From Clostridia bacterium (GTDB taxonomy: Bacteria; Bacillota; Clostridia; Christensenellales; CAG-138): a stretch of 64,000 bases of DNA. The stretch is taken from NCBI GenBank assembly GCA_017429985.1, contig JAFRNW010000019.1:54032-118031 (forward strand). The letters run 5' to 3'. The position numbers and the translations under genes were made by a program. The notes beneath the pieces are model-generated. The model searched no databases. It saw only the letters and a program-made list of their open reading frames with translations, and was not told the DNA's origin. Below, piece after piece: positions 53,929 to 63,074 of the stretch. Position 1 is the stretch's first letter. Each line of letters begins with the position of its first letter.

Positions 53929-55437
53929 ATGGCAATATTGGAAGCGCGGAATATCAAAAAGCATTTCAGCGGCGTAACTGCGCTGGCCGGCACCAGCCTG
54001 TCCTGTGACAAGGGAAAGATAACCGGACTGCTCGGCGCAAACGGATCCGGGAAAAGCACGATATCAAAGATCATTACCGGCGTTTACAGTGCGGATTCCG
54101 GTGATGTTTTTTTTGAGGGACAAAAAGTCGTCTTTAAAAATCCGCTTGATGCAAAGAAGGCCGGCATTTCAATGGTGTTCCAGAACCTGAGTCTGGCACC
54201 GGACATGAAGGTCTGGGAGAATATCGTACTGGGGATGGAAAAAGGAAAAGGGATTTTCCTGGACAATGCGGATGCCAGAAGGATCTCAAGGGAAATTCTG
54301 GATCGGCTGTATCCGAAAATCAATATTGAATCCAAAGTATCTGCACTTTCCCCCGGGGAAAAGCAGATCGTTGAAATAGCAAAGGCGCTTACGGTCAAAC
54401 CGAAGGTGCTGATTCTGGACGAACCGACGGCAGCTCTTGAGCAGGAACAGGTCAGAGCCCTTTTCCGTTATCTGAATGAACTCAGGAGCCAGGATATCGC
54501 GATGATCTTTACCTCCCACCGGATGAACGAGGTGCTTGAGCTGTGCGATGATATCGTTGTGTTCAGAAACGGCGAAAATGTTGGGAAACTAGATTTTTCA
54601 GTCGACAAAAAGGATCCTGACAGGATCGTGGAAATGATCACGGGCCAGAAGGCTGACCAGGCAACCCGCAAAGTTTATCACGACCTGCCGGATGAAGACA
54701 TATTGGAAATCAAACAATTCAAATATGGAAACCTGCTGGAGGCCAGCCTCAAACTCCGGAAGCACGAGATCCTGGGGATCGGCGGGCTTGCCGGGCAGGG
54801 GCAGGAATTGCTGCTTAATGTCATTGCCGGCGCGGTTCCGGATGCACGCGCGACCGCGGTCGTTGACGGAAAGGAAGTCCCGCTGAAATCTCCCAAGACC
54901 GCGATCCGGAATGGGATCGTCCTGGTGCCCGGGGACCGTAATCTGGAAGGGCTGTTCGTGGACAATTCCGTCTACAAAAACATCCGGATACCGAAACTCG
55001 CGCTGAAAGGACAGCCGCTGTTTACCCCTGACAAGAAATACCGTGAGGAAGCCGAGGAGATCGTAAAACGTCTGAATATCGTGACGAGCTCCATCGACAA
55101 CCCGGTCGGGAACCTCTCCGGCGGAAACGCGCAGAAGGTGGTCGTCGGCAAATGGCTTCCGTTTGATATTAAGGTCCTGCTTCTTGCTGACCCTGCAAAA
55201 GGCGTTGACGTTATTGCCAAGCGGGACATGTACGAACTTGTTTCAAAAATGGCAGAAGAGAATGATCTCGGCGTGATCGTGTACGCAACGGACAATGACG
55301 AGCTGATCAGTTACTGCGACCGCGTGCTGCTGATGTTTGAGGGAAGAATCGTTGCCGAGCTGAACAAGGAAGAGATCACGGATCAGAACCTTGTCGCAAA
55401 ATCCATGCATATGGAACCAAAGGAGGCATCGGTATGA
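53929..55437 (+). CDS. Ribose-type ABC importer ATPase with degenerate second ATP site
   Basis: 502 residues from ATG 53929 (AGAGAG upstream); an in-frame ATG eight codons earlier sits right at the hairpin. Two fused ABC domains as in RbsA. The first is complete: GANGSGKST, LSPGEKQIVEIA, VLILDEPTAAL. The second has GLAGQGQELL for Walker A, as usual for this family, but its Walker B reads LLLADPAKGVDV instead of the normal LLDEPTxGVDV, and its signature is NLSGGNAQKVV. One catalytic site is therefore probably weak or inactive. Couples to the two permeases that follow. Confidence 0.93.
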   Translation: MAILEARNIKKHFSGVTALAGTSLSCDKGKITGLLGANGSGKSTISKIITGVYSADSGDVFFEGQKVVFKNPLDAKKAGISMVFQNLSLAPDMKVWENIVLGMEKGKGIFLDNADARRISREILDRLYPKINIESKVSALSPGEKQIVEIAKALTVKPKVLILDEPTAALEQEQVRALFRYLNELRSQDIAMIFTSHRMNEVLELCDDIVVFRNGENVGKLDFSVDKKDPDRIVEMITGQKADQATRKVYHDLPDEDILEIKQFKYGNLLEASLKLRKHEILGIGGLAGQGQELLLNVIAGAVPDARATAVVDGKEVPLKSPKTAIRNGIVLVPGDRNLEGLFVDNSVYKNIRIPKLALKGQPLFTPDKKYREEAEEIVKRLNIVTSSIDNPVGNLSGGNAQKVVVGKWLPFDIKVLLLADPAKGVDVIAKRDMYELVSKMAEENDLGVIVYATDNDELISYCDRVLLMFEGRIVAELNKEEITDQNLVAKSMHMEPKEASV

Positions 55438-56465
55438 CAGAAACGAAAAAGAGTCCATTTCTGCCAAAGATCGGAAAGCTTCTGAAATCGCCGAGCTTCA
55501 TTGTGATCTGCATCCTGATCGTTATGCTGGTGATCACGGCATCCCTGCAGCCCGGCTTTTTCAAGCCGAATACGATCAACAGCAATATCAATTCCTTTGC
55601 GCCGCTGATCCTTCTGACGATGGGACAGGCAATTGTCATCATCGCCGGGGGTCTTGACCTTTCGATCGGATATGCGACGTCCATGATGGTCGTTATCCTG
55701 ACGAATGTGATGCAGAAAGACAAACCCGAGTCCGCAATTCCGGCCATTCTGCTCGCCTTTGTGGCGTGCATCCTGGTGGGCACCATAAACGGGCTCTGTG
55801 TCGGATATCTGAAACTCCCGCCGCTGATCGTTACATACGCGACGTCCTATATCTGGCTGGGCATCGGTCTTTTCATTGCGCCGTCCCCAAAAGGAACCTG
55901 CATTCCGTGGGTGCGCACATTCTATACGTTTTCAGCGATCCCGAATCTTCCGGAGGGTCTCAAGGATCTTTCCAAGATACTGGCTCCGGGTTTCTGGCTG
56001 ATCGTGATCGGCTGCATCGTCTGGGGCATCGTCCGGAGAGGAAGGACCGGCCGCTACATTTATGCGGTGGGTTCCAACCGGGAGAATGCTTATGCGAGCG
56101 GAATCAACACCTCCAAAACACAGCTGAAAGCGTATATCCTCTGTGCTCTGTTCGCGTTTCTCTGTGCCTTGTTCTATGCTGCCCAGAACCAGTCGGGTGA
56201 CGCCCGCATGGGGAACCCGCTGACGCTGAAGTCAGTCGCGGCTGCCGTCATCGGCGGAATCGCGCTGGAAGGCGGAAAAGGCAGCGTGTATATGGGGATC
56301 GTCGGAGCGATCATTTACAGTATCGTGACCAAGATTATCTTCTTTGCGGATATTTCATCCTCCTATCAGACGCTGGTAGCCGGAATTGTTGTTCTTTTGG
56401 CTGTATCCGCATCCTTGATTTTCAAGTTCATTGAAAAACGCGAGAAACTGAAGGTGGTGAAATAA
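55434..56465 (+). CDS. Ribose-type ABC importer permease 1 (RbsC-like)
   Basis: 343 residues with eight to ten membrane helices. Family blocks: IVIIAGGLDLSIGYATSMMV, NGLCVGYLKLPPLIVTYATS and the C-terminal AAAVIGGIALEGGKGSVYMG. Start overlaps the ATPase stop by ATGA. Forms a heterodimeric channel with the next gene product. Confidence 0.93.
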   Translation: MTETKKSPFLPKIGKLLKSPSFIVICILIVMLVITASLQPGFFKPNTINSNINSFAPLILLTMGQAIVIIAGGLDLSIGYATSMMVVILTNVMQKDKPESAIPAILLAFVACILVGTINGLCVGYLKLPPLIVTYATSYIWLGIGLFIAPSPKGTCIPWVRTFYTFSAIPNLPEGLKDLSKILAPGFWLIVIGCIVWGIVRRGRTGRYIYAVGSNRENAYASGINTSKTQLKAYILCALFAFLCALFYAAQNQSGDARMGNPLTLKSVAAAVIGGIALEGGKGSVYMGIVGAIIYSIVTKIIFFADISSSYQTLVAGIVVLLAVSASLIFKFIEKREKLKVVK

Positions 56466-57442
56466 TGGGACGGACAGATAAGATGAATCCATTACTTGCC
56501 TTCTGGACCAAGTATCAGAAACAGATCATTGCCGCGCTTATTATTCTGGCCCTGTTCATTATCGGAGAAATCGCGACAGGTCATTTCCTCTCCATCGATC
56601 AGTTTTTCCTGACCGTGAAGGTTGCAGCGCTCGTTGCCATGTTCGGCCTCTGCCAGATGATCTGCGCCGCTTCCGGCGCAAGCGGCCTGGACCTGTCCGT
56701 GGGCTATGTCGCCACGATCGCGGCGATATTTGCCGCGCGGTTCATGGACGGCAAAAATGAGAATATGCTTGTCGGCCTTTTGGTCGCTCTGGCGATCGGC
56801 CTTGTTGCCGGCGCAGTGAACGGGTTCTTCATTTCCTATCTGAGGCTGCCAGCGCTGATCATCACACTGGCCGTCTCGAATATCATCCAGGGCATCATCA
56901 ACGTCTACACGGCTGGTGCCAAGATTGACGGCAAGCCTTCCCCTGCCCTGGTGACGATATTCGCGAAAATGACAGGTGTTTTCCCGAATATCCTGATCCC
57001 GCTTGCTGTGATGGCAATCATTGCGATGATCATCATCTATAAGACAAAATGGGGACAGGAGCTCCTTGCCGTCGGTTCTAACGAGACCTCCGCCTATCTG
57101 TGCGGAATCAACGTAAAGCGCGTTCGGTTCACGGCGTATGTCGTTTCCGGAGTGCTTGCCTCGTTTACGGGCGTTGCCCTGCTGGCTTACATGAATATGG
57201 CGTTCAAGGATATGGGATCGACATACGTCATGCCGAGCATCGCGGCGGTCGTAGTCGGCGGTGTGTCGATGGCAGGCGGCGACGGAAACTATATCGGCGT
57301 CATCCTCGGGGCCATTGTTCTGCAGACTCTGACAAACCTGTTCTACGCCCTTGGGTTGGGCGAAGCGGGGAAATGGGTCGGGATCGGCGTCGTTCTGCTG
57401 GCGGTTCTGATCGCATACGTCCGCGAAAAGAAAAAGAGATAA
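56465..57442 (+). CDS. Ribose-type ABC importer permease 2 (RbsC-like)
   Basis: 325 residues, again with RbsC-type blocks: MICAASGASGLDLSVGYVAT, NGFFISYLRLPALIITLAVS, AVVVGGVSMAGGDGNYIGVI. Its ATG overlaps the preceding TAA (TAATG). Two different permease subunits, rather than one, make the importer of the heterodimeric CUT2 type. Convergent with the GntR gene at 57495 and separated by a hairpin. Confidence 0.93.
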   Translation: MGRTDKMNPLLAFWTKYQKQIIAALIILALFIIGEIATGHFLSIDQFFLTVKVAALVAMFGLCQMICAASGASGLDLSVGYVATIAAIFAARFMDGKNENMLVGLLVALAIGLVAGAVNGFFISYLRLPALIITLAVSNIIQGIINVYTAGAKIDGKPSPALVTIFAKMTGVFPNILIPLAVMAIIAMIIIYKTKWGQELLAVGSNETSAYLCGINVKRVRFTAYVVSGVLASFTGVALLAYMNMAFKDMGSTYVMPSIAAVVVGGVSMAGGDGNYIGVILGAIVLQTLTNLFYALGLGEAGKWVGIGVVLLAVLIAYVREKKKR

Positions 57443-57448
57443 GAAAAA

Positions 57449-57479
57449 AGCAGCTTCCGAATCCTTTCCGGAAGCTGCT
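57449..57479 (-). terminator. Terminator between the importer operon and the GntR gene
   Basis: AGCAGCTTCCG / CGGAAGCTGCT stem; the reverse strand continues into TTTTTTC, so it terminates the leftward GntR gene best and may also stop rightward readthrough. Confidence 0.8.
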
Positions 57480-57494
57480 GAGTGCTTCTTCAGG

Positions 57495-58193
57495 CTATCT
57501 GCCGAGTGAATTGATAGGGGTCTTTTCGGCAAGAATCCTCCGCATCATCTCGATGAGTTCCTGCAGATGCAGCACGACCAGTTCCTTGGCCTTTTCCTCG
57601 TTCCGCACCGCAAGAGCTCTGTAAATAGATTCGTGCCGTTTTGCGAGTTGGACCAGATCCAGCGAGGAGAACCGCGTTCCGTAGTATGTCCATTCATACA
57701 CGTTGCACTGTTCAAACAGGCGGATCAGCATCTTCTTCTGGGACGCGGAAACGATGGCCTTGTGAAACTCCGTATCCTTGTGAACATAGCGGTTCATGTC
57801 GCCGTTCTTGCCGGCGTCTTCCATTTCGATGAGGAGCGTATGCATTTTTGAGAGATCCTCGTCCGTAAGGCGGTCAATGGCGTAGTGTACGGCAAGCGCC
57901 TCGATGTTCCCCCGGATCGTGTGGGCGTCGACAAGATCCTGGAAGGTGATGCTGCTGACGTAAGTTCCCTGGTAGGGGATCGTCTCGACCAGCCCCAGGC
58001 TTTCCAGGGAACGGAGGGCGTCGCGGACGGGGGACTGCGAGATGCCGAGTTTCCTGGCCCACTGGGTCTCCACGATGCGGTCGCCAGGACCAAGTTCCCC
58101 GGACAGGATGGCATCTTTAAAGTACTCTGTCAGTGCTTCCCGGATCGGAAGATGCGATTCAGGCAGTCTGATTTCTGAAATTCGGTCTGTCAT
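57495..58193 (-). CDS. GntR-family (FCD domain) regulator, divergent from the molybdenum hydroxylase operon
   Basis: 232 residues. Winged helix about 15-80: IREALTEYFKDAILSGELGP, GDRIVETQWARKLGISQSPV, RDALRSLESLGLVETIPYQG. FCD domain after about 95, with metal-ligand candidates in DTEFHKAIVSASQKK and LAKRHESIYRAL. It faces the hydroxylase operon across a 219-base intergenic region and probably controls it, itself, or the importer. Confidence 0.92.
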   Translation of the reverse strand: MTDRISEIRLPESHLPIREALTEYFKDAILSGELGPGDRIVETQWARKLGISQSPVRDALRSLESLGLVETIPYQGTYVSSITFQDLVDAHTIRGNIEALAVHYAIDRLTDEDLSKMHTLLIEMEDAGKNGDMNRYVHKDTEFHKAIVSASQKKMLIRLFEQCNVYEWTYYGTRFSSLDLVQLAKRHESIYRALAVRNEEKAKELVVLHLQELIEMMRRILAEKTPINSLGR

Positions 58194-58360
58194 GATCTTC
58201 GGATTCCTTCAGATGGGATTGTGTGGTCTCATCTTAACACAGAGGCAGGTGCTTTTCAACTTGAGTCCGTTACGCGTGCCGGGGCAAAGAAACGGCAAAA
58301 GAAGGAAACAACGGGATTCCGCCCCGGATTCCCGATACAAATATCCATTTGGGTTTGAAA

Positions 58361-58383
58361 TGTTGAATAAAAGTATATCAACA
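58361..58383. promoter_or_regulatory. Inverted repeat upstream of the molybdenum hydroxylase operon
   Basis: TGTTGA-N11-TCAACA, 30 bases before the large-subunit start and inside the GntR/hydroxylase divergent region. It does not match the FadR-type core, so its protein is uncertain. Confidence 0.5.
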
Positions 58384-58412
58384 ATGATATGAACAAGGAG
58401 GTTATATCACGC

Positions 58413-60776
58413 ATGGCAAACTTGATAGGAAAAAGCGAGAAGCGTATTGACGGTTACGACAAGGTAACCGGGAAAGGCTTGTATGCGAGCGACTACTACA
58501 ATCAGTTTCCGCATATGGCATACATCAAAGCCTTCCGCAGCCCGTACGCTCACGCGAAGATCAAAAAGATCGACTATACGAAGGCGAAAGCCCTTCCCGG
58601 CGTCATCTATATCCTGACGGGATATGAAGACGTGCGCTGGGATGACTTTCCCAAGATGGCGATCATAGCGAAGGATGAGGTGCTGTGGGCCGGGCAGGCA
58701 ATTGCCCTGATTGCTGCCGAGACTGAGGAGATCGCGGAAGATGCCGTCAAACTGATCGACTGTGAGTTCGAAGTACTCCCGTTCGTGTCGGATTATTACG
58801 AGGCAATCAAACCGGATCCCGTTTCCGTCATTGACCCCGAATACGAAACGAGGGCACAGGGATTCCAGGACCGTCCCGCCGACCGAGCAACAAACCGTGT
58901 TTCCCCGAACATCGTCGGTGCTTATTACATGCATACCGGCGACCTTGAACAGGGATTCAAGGAAGCGGATATCATCATGGAGGATGAGTTTTCTGTCGGA
59001 AAGAAGACGGCGAGCCCGCTGGAACCGGCGACCGCGATCTGCAAATACGAGCCGGACGGCGGTCTGACCATGATTTCCAACGGCGCCGGCGTGCACGGCG
59101 TCATTAAAGAGCATATCTGCCGTGTTCTCGGGATGCCCGAAAGCAAGGTCCGCGTCATTCAGCCGTATATGGGCGGCAGCTTTGGAAGCAGGCTTTCCCC
59201 TTATGTGGAGCTGCAGACTGCCCTGATGGCCATGCGGATCAAGAGAAACGTCTCCTACCGGTTCACGAGGAAGGAAGTCTTTACAGCCGGTCCGTCCAAC
59301 TGGTCCTGCACAACGAAGGTCAAGATGGGCGCAAAGAACGACGGAACGATCATTGCGCATGATTACTACCTCTGCGAGGAAATCGGCGCATGCGTGAACA
59401 ACACGTTCTTCTCCGGCCGTCTGTCTTCCTCCGGCGCAGCGCCGTGCTACCGTTTCCCCAATATGCGGATGGATACGTTCGCTGTTGCGACGAATACGGT
59501 TCCTGCCGCTGAGTACCGCGGACTCGGATGTCCGGAAGCGGAATGGGGCATCGAGATCATGGTCAACCGTCTGGCGGAGAAACTGAAGATGAGCCCTGTC
59601 GATATCCGCCTGAAAAACATCATCGATCCCGGCGAAAGGGACATCTACGGCGAAGTGATCACAAGCATCGGGTTAAAGAAATGTCTGCTCGGCGTAAATG
59701 AAGTGATCAAAGTCGAAGAAAAACCGGTGCAGGACGGTTCCGTATGGAAGAGGGGCAAGGGATGTGCCGTCGCAGGAAAACAGAACACGCCGCTCGGACG
59801 CAGCGAAGCAAAAGTCTGGTACAACAGTGACGGAACGATCCAGCTCTTTATCAGTTGCGATGAAAACGGCATGGGTGCGACCACGGCGATGGGCCAGATC
59901 TGCGCGAACGAATTCGGCGTGGATCTGAAGGACGTCAAGGTCATCAAGGGCGACACGCTCTGCACGCCTTACGACAACTACTCCGCATCTTCCCGTACGA
60001 CGTATAATACGGGCAACGCCGTTATGATCGCGTGCGCGGACTGCATCAACAAGCTGAAAACGGAAGTTGCGCGCGTATACGGACTGAATCCGAAGAATGT
60101 TGAAATCAAAGGCAAGAAGGCGATCCTGAAAGGAACCTACGTCCAGGAAGTTGACATTCCTCCGCTGTTCAAACACTGGACCATGTTCACGCAGGGCAAC
60201 TGGGGACTCCAGCAGTACAGCCCGGTCGTCGGATACGGCGTATACTGCCCGGCTCCGATCCATCAGTGGGGGCCCGACGGCAAATCCGACCGTGTCTGGA
60301 ACTGGTTCCAGTACAGCGCATGCGCCGTTGAAGTCGCGGTAAACGAAGAGACCGGCGTTGTGAAGGTCGTCAAGATCGCAAGTTCTGCGGATACGGGCAA
60401 TCCGATCAATCCGGAAATCGTCAAGAGCCAGATCCAGGGCGGCGTTCATATGGCGATCGGGTTCACCACGATGGAAGAGCACCTCTATGATGAGAAAGGC
60501 GCACAGTCCAACGCGAACTTCAGCGACTATCGTCTCCCGACAATTGGCGAGATGCCGACAAACGAGAACGTATTTGCGCTGATTAACCCGGATCCCCTGC
60601 CCGACGGACCGTACGGCGCAAAGGGTATGGCCGAATCCATTACGGTTCCGGTAGGTCCGGCAATTGAAGAAGCAATCTACCAGGCGGTCGGCGTTCGCCT
60701 CAACTACTACCCGATGACCGCGGAGAGAGTGCTGGCAGCCATTAAAGAGAAAAAGGCAAGGGAGGCAGCGAAATGA
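58413..60776 (+). CDS. Molybdenum hydroxylase (xanthine dehydrogenase family) large, molybdopterin-binding subunit
   Basis: 787 residues from ATG 58413, which has AAGGAGG upstream; an earlier in-frame ATG at 58389 lacks an RBS. Xanthine dehydrogenase-type a/b hammerhead (AYIKAFRSPYAHAKIKKIDY) then cofactor domains: QPYMGGSFGSRLSPYVELQT, EYRGLGCPEAEWGIEIMVN, GKGCAVAGKQNTPLG and the C-terminal GPYGAKGMAESITVPVGPAI carrying the catalytic Glu. It hydroxylates an aldehyde or N-heterocycle with water, using a molybdopterin cofactor. Start of an operon with the FeS and FAD subunits, each overlapping or nearly adjacent. The substrate is not evident. Confidence 0.93.
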   Translation: MANLIGKSEKRIDGYDKVTGKGLYASDYYNQFPHMAYIKAFRSPYAHAKIKKIDYTKAKALPGVIYILTGYEDVRWDDFPKMAIIAKDEVLWAGQAIALIAAETEEIAEDAVKLIDCEFEVLPFVSDYYEAIKPDPVSVIDPEYETRAQGFQDRPADRATNRVSPNIVGAYYMHTGDLEQGFKEADIIMEDEFSVGKKTASPLEPATAICKYEPDGGLTMISNGAGVHGVIKEHICRVLGMPESKVRVIQPYMGGSFGSRLSPYVELQTALMAMRIKRNVSYRFTRKEVFTAGPSNWSCTTKVKMGAKNDGTIIAHDYYLCEEIGACVNNTFFSGRLSSSGAAPCYRFPNMRMDTFAVATNTVPAAEYRGLGCPEAEWGIEIMVNRLAEKLKMSPVDIRLKNIIDPGERDIYGEVITSIGLKKCLLGVNEVIKVEEKPVQDGSVWKRGKGCAVAGKQNTPLGRSEAKVWYNSDGTIQLFISCDENGMGATTAMGQICANEFGVDLKDVKVIKGDTLCTPYDNYSASSRTTYNTGNAVMIACADCINKLKTEVARVYGLNPKNVEIKGKKAILKGTYVQEVDIPPLFKHWTMFTQGNWGLQQYSPVVGYGVYCPAPIHQWGPDGKSDRVWNWFQYSACAVEVAVNEETGVVKVVKIASSADTGNPINPEIVKSQIQGGVHMAIGFTTMEEHLYDEKGAQSNANFSDYRLPTIGEMPTNENVFALINPDPLPDGPYGAKGMAESITVPVGPAIEEAIYQAVGVRLNYYPMTAERVLAAIKEKKAREAAK

Positions 60777-61273
60777 GCGAGATAGAAAAAATCAGAGTCG
60801 AATTGACTGTAAACGGTAAGCATCACGTTTTGTATGTTTCTCCGTGCAAGACTTTGCTGGAAGTGCTGCGTGAGGATCTGAACCTGATCGGAACGAAGCG
60901 CGGATGCGACGATTCTAACTGCGGTGTCTGCACGGTTCTGGTAAACGGACAGGCGATCAAAAGCTGCACGATGCTCATCCCGCTGGCAAACGGCTGCGAT
61001 ATCACGACGATCGAAGGCCTGGAAAGGGAAGGCGGACTCCATCCGCTCCAGCAGGCGTTCATTGACAGGTTTGCGGTCCAGTGCGGATACTGTACGCCGG
61101 CTATGATCCTGACAGCCAAAGCCATTCTGGATGAAAACCCGAATGCGAGCGAAGAGGAGATCAGAGATGGCCTTCATGGAAATCTCTGCCGCTGCACAGG
61201 GTATACCAAGATCATGGAAGCCATTTTGGATGTCCGTGACGGGAAGTATAAAGAGAGCTGTGGGGAGGTCTGA
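60773..61273 (+). CDS. Molybdenum hydroxylase 2Fe-2S subunit
   Basis: 166 residues. Plant-type 2Fe-2S cluster at Cys 45, 50, 53 and 65 (GCDDSNCGVC) and the second cluster at Cys 104, 107, 139, 141 (QCGYC and NLCRCTGY). It carries electrons from the molybdenum centre to FAD. Overlaps the large-subunit stop by ATGA. The usual Gly in CGxxxxC is Ser-Asn here, a variant common in clostridial members. Confidence 0.96.
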   Translation: MSEIEKIRVELTVNGKHHVLYVSPCKTLLEVLREDLNLIGTKRGCDDSNCGVCTVLVNGQAIKSCTMLIPLANGCDITTIEGLEREGGLHPLQQAFIDRFAVQCGYCTPAMILTAKAILDENPNASEEEIRDGLHGNLCRCTGYTKIMEAILDVRDGKYKESCGEV

Positions 61274-61275
61274 AA

Positions 61276-62133
61276 ATGAGATTTGAGAAATATTTCGAAC
61301 CTGCAAGCATCAAGGAATGCTGCGAATTACTTGTGGAATACGGAAAGGACGCAAAACTCCTTGCCGGCGGCACGGACCTCGTCCCGAAAATGAAGGCGGA
61401 GGTGCTGGCACCCAAGGCCGTCATTTCGCTGCATAAGATTCCCGGGCTGGAAACATATAAACTGTGCGACAAGGGCGTCACGATCGGTGCACTGATGCCG
61501 CTGCGCAAGCTGTCCCTCTGCGAAGACCTGAACAAATGGCCCGCCCTGAAAGCGGCTGCAGGTCACGTGTCTTCCATGCAGATCCGCAACCAGGCCACCC
61601 TCGGCGGAAATGCGTGCAACGCTTCCCCGTCTGCGGACGCCGTGGAAGGTCTCATGGTCTATGATGCCATCGTGAACATCGCCGGACCGAATGGCGACCG
61701 CGAGGTCGAGATCGCTGACTTCTTCAAGGGACCGGGCAAAACCGATCTGAAAGAAGGAGAATTCGTCGTCAGTTTCTTCGTCCCGGCTCCCGAGGAAGGC
61801 ACAGGCGCCGCATATCGCAAATTCGCGATCCGCGGCGACACGGACATCTCCATTGTCGGCGCAGGCGCAAGACTGCTTCTGAAAGACGGAAAGATCGCAG
61901 ACGCGAGGATCACGCTGGCTTCTGTTGCGCCGACACCGATGCGCGCAGTGAAAACGGAAGAATTCCTGATCGGGAAAACACCGGATGAGGAAACTGCCAA
62001 GGCTGCGGGAAAGATCGCGCGTGATGAGGCAAAACCGATCAGCGATCCCCGTGCTTCCGCGTGGTACAGAAAGGACATCGTGGAAGTGGAAGTCTATCAT
62101 GCGATCCTCGATGCCGCCGCTGCTGTCAAATAA
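61276..62133 (+). CDS. Molybdenum hydroxylase FAD-binding subunit
   Basis: 285 residues. VAO-type FAD motifs LLAGGTDLVPKMK near 33 and TLGGNACNASPSADAVEGLM near 110; C-terminal CO_deh_flav_C domain (ISIVGAGARLLLKDGKIADA). Passes electrons from the 2Fe-2S subunit to NAD or another acceptor. Two bases after the FeS subunit stop, completing the three-subunit enzyme. Confidence 0.95.
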   Translation: MRFEKYFEPASIKECCELLVEYGKDAKLLAGGTDLVPKMKAEVLAPKAVISLHKIPGLETYKLCDKGVTIGALMPLRKLSLCEDLNKWPALKAAAGHVSSMQIRNQATLGGNACNASPSADAVEGLMVYDAIVNIAGPNGDREVEIADFFKGPGKTDLKEGEFVVSFFVPAPEEGTGAAYRKFAIRGDTDISIVGAGARLLLKDGKIADARITLASVAPTPMRAVKTEEFLIGKTPDEETAKAAGKIARDEAKPISDPRASAWYRKDIVEVEVYHAILDAAAAVK

Positions 62134-62146
62134 GTAGGTGAAAAGC

Positions 62147-63004
62147 ATGCAGCAGTTAACGAAAAACGTATATACGGATACTACGATCCGCGGATGCAAT
62201 CCCAGCATCCTGTTTACGGATGCCGGTGCGGTCTTTATCGATACCGCACAGTGGATCACTCCGCTTCTGGAAATGATCGCGTTCGCAAAGAAGCGCGGAC
62301 CAATCAAGTACCTGATCAATACGGAAGGTCATATCGACCATATTTTCGGAAACCACTGGTTTGCGAAAGAATGCCCGGTAATCGGACATGAAAGACTGAA
62401 TGACATGTTCTGGCTTGTGGCGGGGGACGTTCCCTGCTACGAATACAGCGTGGATGTTCTGGAGCGTCAGGATCCCGAAGGACTGAAATTCATGCCTTCC
62501 AAGGAAGATTATATCGTAAACCGTCCGCAGATCACGTTCAGCCAGAATATGACACTGGATCTCGGCAGTCACAAGGTGCATCTTTACCATACCCCCGGTC
62601 ACTGTGATGCGCAGCTGTGCGTGTATTCTCCGGAAGAGCGCACCGTATTTGTCGGGGACACGGTATTTGTCGAGTGCCAGACGTGGCTGCATTCCGCCAA
62701 CATCAAAGAACTGCTGGCATCCCTGGCATTCATCGAGACGCTTGACTTCGATTACCTGGTTCCCGGACACGGGCCGGTAGTCGGAAAAGAGTATATCGCG
62801 AAACAGCGCGCGTTCATCTTTGAGTGGATCGAAACGGTCCGTGACGGAATGAACAAGGGCTGGGATCTGGACGAATGCATCAAGCGTATCAGCTTTGCCG
62901 ACCGTTTCCCCGTGGATATCGGACAGGACGAGATGATGGATTACATTCAGGAAAAGAATGTGATCAAATGCTACAACTACATTCTGGACCAGAGAAAAGA
63001 CTGA
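62147..63004 (+). CDS. Metallo-beta-lactamase-fold hydrolase with altered metal motif
   Basis: 285 residues from ATG 62147 (AGGTG upstream; a GTG three codons earlier is possible). The fold is clear: [15 protein letters not shown] at 59-72, [21 protein letters not shown] and [10 protein letters not shown]. The HxHxDH motif reads E60-G-H62-I-D64-H65, with Glu at the first His position. It is four genes into the hydroxylase operon and probably hydrolyses the hydroxylated product or a lactone/thioester, but nothing in the sequence fixes the substrate. Ends at a strong terminator. Confidence 0.88.
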   Translation: MQQLTKNVYTDTTIRGCNPSILFTDAGAVFIDTAQWITPLLEMIAFAKKRGPIKYLINTEGHIDHIFGNHWFAKECPVIGHERLNDMFWLVAGDVPCYEYSVDVLERQDPEGLKFMPSKEDYIVNRPQITFSQNMTLDLGSHKVHLYHTPGHCDAQLCVYSPEERTVFVGDTVFVECQTWLHSANIKELLASLAFIETLDFDYLVPGHGPVVGKEYIAKQRAFIFEWIETVRDGMNKGWDLDECIKRISFADRFPVDIGQDEMMDYIQEKNVIKCYNYILDQRKD

Positions 63005-63038
63005 TCCCTAATCTGCAAAAACAGCTTACTGTCAAAAG

Positions 63039-63071
63039 AGGCTGCCTCATGAACTGAGGCAGCCCCCTTTT
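63039..63071 (+). terminator. Intrinsic terminator of the molybdenum hydroxylase operon
   Basis: AGGCTGCCTCA-TGAAC-TGAGGCAGCC followed by CCCTTTTG, 35 bases after the stop. The group II intron begins four bases after its last T. Confidence 0.9.
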
Positions 63072-63074
63072 GTA

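Noticed and set aside
58389..58412. Earlier start for the molybdenum hydroxylase large subunit
   Set aside because: The ATG at 58389 has no RBS; AAGGAGG lies between it and ATG 58413.
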